Source of the DNA: Calidifontibacillus oryziterrae
Lineage (GTDB): Bacteria > Bacillota > Bacilli > Bacillales > Bacillaceae_J
Assembly (NCBI RefSeq): GCF_000331575.1
Contig: NZ_KB223527.1
Span: 1,647,842-1,711,841, forward strand
DNA length: 64,000 nt
Direction of reading: 5' to 3'
Made by a program: the position numbers and the translations under genes
Shown here: piece after piece, positions 60,547-64,000 of the stretch
How positions within the stretch are numbered: position 1 is the first letter of the stretch
How the letters are laid out: each line of letters starts with the position of its first letter
The notes under the pieces: generated by a model
What the model was told of the DNA's origin: nothing
Seen by the model: the letters and a program-made list of their open reading frames with translations, nothing else
The model's database searches: none

Positions 60547-61093
60547 TTATTTTCGCTCCTTTTCTATTTTTCGCTTTAAGCTTCCCTGTTTATGCGCTCG
60601 TGGTAAAATCGATCATACAATCATTTATAACTTAGTGTTCTGTGGAAAAAATTTGTTAGTTTAATAAATTCTGCATTTTACAAATTAAGATGATTATATG
60701 TTTATATTTTTTGCTAATTATTAGCTTCGTCTTCATCTTCATTGTACTAATTGGTTCCATTGTTCGTTTAACTATTTTTGCTAATTACAAATTGTATCTT
60801 CATCTGCATTTTACTAATTAGGTCCATAGTGTTAGGTCCATAGTGAGCTTAAATATCTCAAGCTTTATTTTTCCCATATTTTGTATGGCCGAAACTAATT
60901 ACCCTTATTTTAGCATAATTATCCTTTCTGCTTCAGCAAAGACATCTTGTAAATTCCAACATATTTATTGGAAAACTGTGCGCGAGGCTTAACATTTAAT
61001 CAGATCGCAAATTTTGCAGGAATTTTTCCAGAAAACAACGAAATGATATGAATAGGTTTACAAAACTAACTAGCGGAGAAGGAGCGAGTCAAT
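60547..61093. other. Divergent ywhD-ywhB region
   Basis: Non-coding. Contains loose repeats of TTTTTGCTAATTA, TCTTCATCTKCATT and ACTAATTRGGTCCATAG between 60708 and 60845. No clear operator. Confidence 0.45.
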
Positions 61094-61279
61094 ATGCCAT
61101 ATGTCACAATTAAAATGTTAGAAGGTCGTTCAAATGAGCAAAAAAAAGCTTTAGCGGAAAAAGTAACGGCAGTTGTAGCAGAAACTACCGGCGCACCACT
61201 TGATCGAATTCATGTCATGATTGAGGATATGCCAAAAACAAATCATGCAATAGGCGGAAAACTCTCAAGTGAGCAATAG
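61094..61279 (+). CDS. ywhB: 4-oxalocrotonate tautomerase family enzyme
   Basis: A 61-residue tautomerase subunit that assembles as a hexamer. Pro1 (after Met removal) in PYVTIKMLEGRS is the catalytic base; Arg39-type LDRIHVMIEDMPKTNHAIGG follows the family pattern. B. subtilis YwhB has low tautomerase activity with an unknown physiological substrate. The start follows GGAGAAGGAGCGAGTCAAT. One of three plus-strand genes. Confidence 0.94.
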   Translation: MPYVTIKMLEGRSNEQKKALAEKVTAVVAETTGAPLDRIHVMIEDMPKTNHAIGGKLSSEQ

Positions 61280-61311
61280 CATTGGAGCAAAGGCTATTAA
61301 AAGTCACACAA

Positions 61312-61522
61312 GAACTAAAGCGCAAGTGCCCTGTTAGCGACGTAAAAATAAGAGCGCATCGACTGAGATAAAGGAAACACGTAGAGGGACGAGTCAATGT
61401 TGACTTATCGCAAAAGAGATGAGCGAAGTTTACTAGTTGCTGGGCGCTTGCGCTGGACACTACTCTCTGTGCTATAGTATTGATCCACAGGATCAAATTT
61501 TATAATTTCCTAAAAACAATAA
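61312..61522. repeat. About 200-bp MITE-like element, copy B
   Basis: Left end AAAGCGCAAGTGCCC and internal GGGCGCTTGCGCT are inverted repeats about 130 bp apart; a further 70 bp up to ACAATAAAAAA is also shared with copy A. Identity to 50555-50748 is about 85-90 percent. No protein is encoded. Confidence 0.88.
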
Positions 61523-61552
61523 AAAAAATCAGAATCCTTGGTTCTGATTTAA
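61521..61552 (-). terminator. Terminator of ywgA
   Basis: Minus strand: AATCAGAA, 6-7 nt, TTCTGATT then TTTTTTATTG. It adjoins MITE-like copy B, just as the permease terminator adjoins copy A. Confidence 0.8.
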
Positions 61553-61563
61553 ATGGCTAGGGC

Positions 61564-62103
61564 TTATACAGTCCTAGCCATTAATGTATGTTCACGAAGC
61601 TCATTTATATAGCTATAAGCTTGTTCTATTTCATCGATTGTGTAGCGCTGTTTGCTTTTTAAAGTAAATACTTTTTCAATCACTTGATCTTTTGGAATAT
61701 CTTCAAAATAAAGAATTGTCGAGACAAGCTCTAAAAACCTTGAGCTTTGTTTATTCATATTTTTCACTAACGGCTCTAAGTAAGGTATATTCTGTTGGAA
61801 GTGCCGTAAAAATTGCTTCCCTTCCTCTGTTAATGAATAGCGATAATGAACATAACCGCCCTTTTTTTCTTTACTCTCGCCTAAAAACCCATTGTTTTCA
61901 AGCTCCTCTACCCGTAACGTGAGTTCCTCAGAATATGGGCCAAAATAGTGAAAATTAAATTTTTCATTAAACGGAAACTGTAGCTTTTTCGCAATGAATA
62001 CCATCTTTTGAAGTTTTTTCCGTCCAACAATTTCTCCTGCACATGCAAACATCTGCATTAGCTTCGCGTGATCCTGTAACACTTTTAGGTCACTCCTATC
62101 CAT
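61564..62103 (-). CDS. ywgA: YwgA family protein
   Basis: Winged-helix-like protein of unknown function, conserved after ywfO in Bacillaceae. Visible: GRKKLQKMVFIAKKLQFPFN, FHYFGPYSEELTLRVEELEN, GYVHYRYSLTEEGKQFL; the pattern resembles antitoxin-like or Panacea-type helix-turn-helix proteins, but this is only a resemblance. Start is uncertain: ATG at 62103 (179 aa) after AAAGAG, or GTG at 62082 (MLQDHAKLMQ) about 10 nt after AGGAG, which may be better. Terminator follows directly. Confidence 0.87.
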   Translation of the reverse strand: MDRSDLKVLQDHAKLMQMFACAGEIVGRKKLQKMVFIAKKLQFPFNEKFNFHYFGPYSEELTLRVEELENNGFLGESKEKKGGYVHYRYSLTEEGKQFLRHFQQNIPYLEPLVKNMNKQSSRFLELVSTILYFEDIPKDQVIEKVFTLKSKQRYTIDEIEQAYSYINELREHTLMARTV

Positions 62104-62187
62104 GTTCAATATCTCTTTATATTTGTCATAACATCTCAATATCTGAGTTTTGTGGGGATCAAGGTCACCCTTTAATTCTCGTTTGGC

Positions 62188-62280
62188 CTACTTTTTCTGG
62201 TTTGCGGCAATCATTGCACCTTTTAAATCCCCATTCAACCTACTTTTCTCAACAGTGTCGTGTCGATTCCTTCTAGCCAT
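62188..62280 (-). CDS. Candidate 30-residue basic small protein overlapping the ywfO stop
   Basis: ATG overlaps the end of ywfO (CATGGCTAG), which would allow coupled translation. The peptide starts MARRNRHDTVEKSRLNG and ends AMIAANQKK: polar, basic, no membrane segment. The ribosome-site support is AAAGAG. I know no homologue. It could be chance; conservation in relatives would decide. Confidence 0.4.
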   Translation of the reverse strand: MARRNRHDTVEKSRLNGDLKGAMIAANQKK

Positions 62281-63568
62281 GCAATATCTCTTTAATCCTT
62301 TTTTTAACATCACTATTGTCCGGAAGGTCTTCAATTAAATCAAGCGGATAGTAAAGCTTATGATCTGTTCTTTTTTTACCAGAAATAGACTCAACAATCT
62401 CAGATTCTCTTGATAACTCTCGTAACTCTCCATTCGACATTAATAAATATATAGGAATCCGTTCTCCCTCTTCACCGGGCCTATAAAAATCATATGGTAA
62501 ATCGGATGATGAATCGACCTCTAAATAATAATTTGTGTCGATTCCAGCTTTTTGAAAAAGATTTATTAATTCCACTAATTGCAGGTAGCTTGTATTTGGA
62601 TTGAATTCTATATATTTAAACAGTTTGCGATTAATAAAACGAGTACATAAGTCTCGTAGGATTGAATCCTTCTCATTCATCCAAGCCTGAAAATAATACA
62701 TCATTACGGATTCATCCAATGACAAGTAATCTTTTAGGCTAACATCACTTTTAAATAACGAAAAAAAGTGTGTAGGTTGTTGCGCAAATTCATAACCAGC
62801 CTCATAAATTTCCTTTGCACGGTGAAGAATTTTTGAAAGAATAACCTCAGCACTTCTTGTAACTGGATGAAAATATACTTGCCAATACATTTGGTAGCGG
62901 CTCATAATATAATCTTCAACCGCGTGCATCCCACTTTTCTTAATAACGACCTGATCTTCGGTCGGTCGCATCACTCGAAGAATACGTTCCATATCAAAAT
63001 GGCCATAGCTGACACCTGTATAAAATGCATCACGTTGCAAATAATCCATCCGGTCGGCATCAATTTGGCTAGAAATCAAGCTGACTACGAGTTTATTTTC
63101 ATATGTTTTTGCAATTACTTCGGCAACCTTTTTCGGAAAATCCTCACTTACACGGCGCAATACCTTATTAATTTCCGTATCGCCAACAATAATGGCTCTT
63201 GTCCACTCTTCATGGTCAAGCTTAAAAACCTTTTCAAATGAATGAGAAAAAGGCCCATGACCGACATCGTGCAATAGCGCAGCTGAAAGTGAAAGCAAAC
63301 GTTCGTTATTATCCCAATGCTCCCTGCCTTGGAAATTTTCAATAATTCTGCGTATTACCTCGTATACCCCAAGAGAATGGTTAAAACGGCTATGTTCCGC
63401 ACCATGAAATGTAAAAAATGACGTACCAAGCTGACGAATTCGCCGCAGCCTTTGAAATTCTGCTGTTCCTATGAGGTCCCATATTAATCTATCCCGTACA
63501 TGCACGTAGCGATGCACCGGGTCTTTAAAAACCTTCTCTTCCTCCAGCTGTTCATTTATGTAGGTCAT
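62273..63568 (-). CDS. ywfO: HD-domain phosphohydrolase YwfO
   Basis: Metal-dependent HD hydrolase of the dGTPase/SAMHD1-like superfamily. The N-terminal KVFKDPVHRYVHVRDRLIWD, metal motif LLHDVGHGPFSHSFE (His-Asp), QIDADRMDYLQRDAFYTGVS with the further His/Asp ligand and GVYEVIRRI all fit. The 431 residues match B. subtilis YwfO. The ATG at 63568 follows AAAGGAGG; a longer extension overlaps that site. Substrate may be a (d)NTP but is not certain. Confidence 0.94.
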   Translation of the reverse strand: MTYINEQLEEEKVFKDPVHRYVHVRDRLIWDLIGTAEFQRLRRIRQLGTSFFTFHGAEHSRFNHSLGVYEVIRRIIENFQGREHWDNNERLLSLSAALLHDVGHGPFSHSFEKVFKLDHEEWTRAIIVGDTEINKVLRRVSEDFPKKVAEVIAKTYENKLVVSLISSQIDADRMDYLQRDAFYTGVSYGHFDMERILRVMRPTEDQVVIKKSGMHAVEDYIMSRYQMYWQVYFHPVTRSAEVILSKILHRAKEIYEAGYEFAQQPTHFFSLFKSDVSLKDYLSLDESVMMYYFQAWMNEKDSILRDLCTRFINRKLFKYIEFNPNTSYLQLVELINLFQKAGIDTNYYLEVDSSSDLPYDFYRPGEEGERIPIYLLMSNGELRELSRESEIVESISGKKRTDHKLYYPLDLIEDLPDNSDVKKRIKEILHG

Positions 63569-63958
63569 GAAAGGTCCTCCTTTCATCCTTCACTATATTT
63601 TACTATCTTAATTTGGTTATTGTTTTTTTAGATGTTAGTTTAATTCAGTAACCATTTTATATAGATAAATTGGTGTTCTTCTACTATAAACAGGAATGAT
63701 ACCATAAGTCATAAGTATAATAGGCATCTTCATTTAACACTTTAGATAAGCCATTTTCACTAAGCCACTTTTTTAACTTTGGGGAATTTTGTATGTTTAT
63801 TGTAATTATTGTTCTTTGTTTTGTCTTTGTGTCCTTCTAAATTATACATCCGAACATCGCAACAAAAAACAAATTTTTTGGGTGCCAGGGCGGTGTCCAT
63901 AGAGGTAGCCATAGACGGTGCCACCAAGGTTCCTGACCCCGGCAAAATTTGGTAATCG
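63569..63958. other. ywfO upstream region
   Basis: AT-rich non-coding DNA with dispersed GGGGTCAGGAACC element copy 4 at 63880-63950. A short frame over the element is not considered a gene. Confidence 0.5.
63880..63950. repeat. Dispersed GGGGTCAGGAACC element, copy 4 (inverted)
   Basis: Plus strand GGTGCCAGGGCGGTGTCC, TAGAGGTAGCCATAG, then GGTTCCTGACCCCGGC. It directly follows (minus strand) the stop of the partial gene at the right edge. Confidence 0.9.
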
Positions 63959-64000
63959 TTACTTGAGTTTCTTTTCTAATTTCTCAATAAGCTCGTCCTC
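63959..64000 (-). CDS. Partial coding end, probable C-terminus of a protein beyond the window
   Basis: An open minus-strand frame from the window edge encodes EDELIEKLEKKLK then TAA. The charged, heptad-like composition looks like a coiled-coil C-terminus. In B. subtilis rsfA (ywfN) is near ywfO, but identity cannot be judged from 13 residues. Confidence 0.4.
   Translation of the reverse strand, partial: EDELIEKLEKKLK

Noticed and set aside
63760..63945. 61-residue frame upstream of ywfO
   Set aside because: Its start lies in dispersed element copy 4; the rest has no family features.

Overview
The window is a chromosomal stretch from an AT-rich, endospore-forming member of the Bacillaceae. 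Gene content and order closely follow the Bacillus subtilis glyA to ywfO region: glyA-upp-mnaA, ywlG-ywlF(rpiB)-ywlE-mntP-ywlC-ywlB-spoIIR-prmC-prfA, tdk-rpmE-rho-glpX-murAB-tal-fbaA-spo0F-pyrG-rpoE, acdA/fadF/clsB, argS-ywiB, speB-speE-pbpG-ywhD-ywhB, ywgA-ywfO. SpoIIR, Spo0F and PbpG point to sporulation. The genus cannot be fixed from this sequence alone. All genes are on the minus strand except clsB, pbpG and ywhB. No rRNA, tRNA, intact transposase, prophage or cas gene was seen.

Layout. 1-2.4 kb: a Vpr-type secreted protease that runs off the left edge. 3-9 kb: UDP-GlcNAc epimerase, uracil salvage, one-carbon metabolism, YwlG and RpiB. 9.8-20.9 kb: a chemoreceptor, arginine phosphatase, Mn efflux, tRNA t6A synthesis (YwlC), SpoIIR, release factor 1 with its methylase, a lipoprotein and thymidine kinase. 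21.4-32.7 kb: rpmE, rho, carbon-metabolism genes (glpX, tal, fbaA), murAB, spo0F, pyrG and rpoE. 33-45.7 kb: an acyl-CoA module (icmF, TetR regulator, two acyl-CoA dehydrogenases, 3-hydroxyacyl-CoA dehydrogenase, thiolase, FadF). It reads as a route from isobutyryl-CoA through butyryl-CoA to acetyl-CoA, with electrons leaving via FadF; no enoyl-CoA hydratase is present here. 46-64 kb: clsB, a small XapX protein, argS, a GntR/ABC exporter operon, polyamine genes, pbpG, ywhD, a tautomerase, ywgA and ywfO.

Regulatory sites readable in the DNA: a pyrG promoter starting GGGC with a leader terminator (the CTP-sensing reiterative-transcription arrangement), a sigma-H promoter plus Spo0A-like box before spo0F, inverted PurBox-like sites before glyA, a DnaA-box cluster between ywlC and ywlB, a palindromic operator over a near-perfect sigma-A promoter before the GntR/ABC operon, and many intrinsic terminators.

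The unusual property is the intergenic DNA. Nearly every gap over 300 bp holds its own tandem-repeat array (units 12 to 118 bp), each with a different unit. At pyrG, rho and mnaA the array is in register with the gene's own 3' end, so the real stop codon lies in the first unit; icmF, fbaA and pbpG look similar but weaker. Two arrays are strikingly regular and palindromic: 14 x 51 bp at 19427-20140 and 15 x 52 bp at 40874-41653. Repeat expansion also enters coding sequence (SpoIIR, the Vpr propeptide, the GntR tail). Several short dispersed repeat families, probably non-autonomous mobile elements, sit in gene-end regions. No new enzymatic or defence system was found; the repeat biology is the best candidate for something undescribed.
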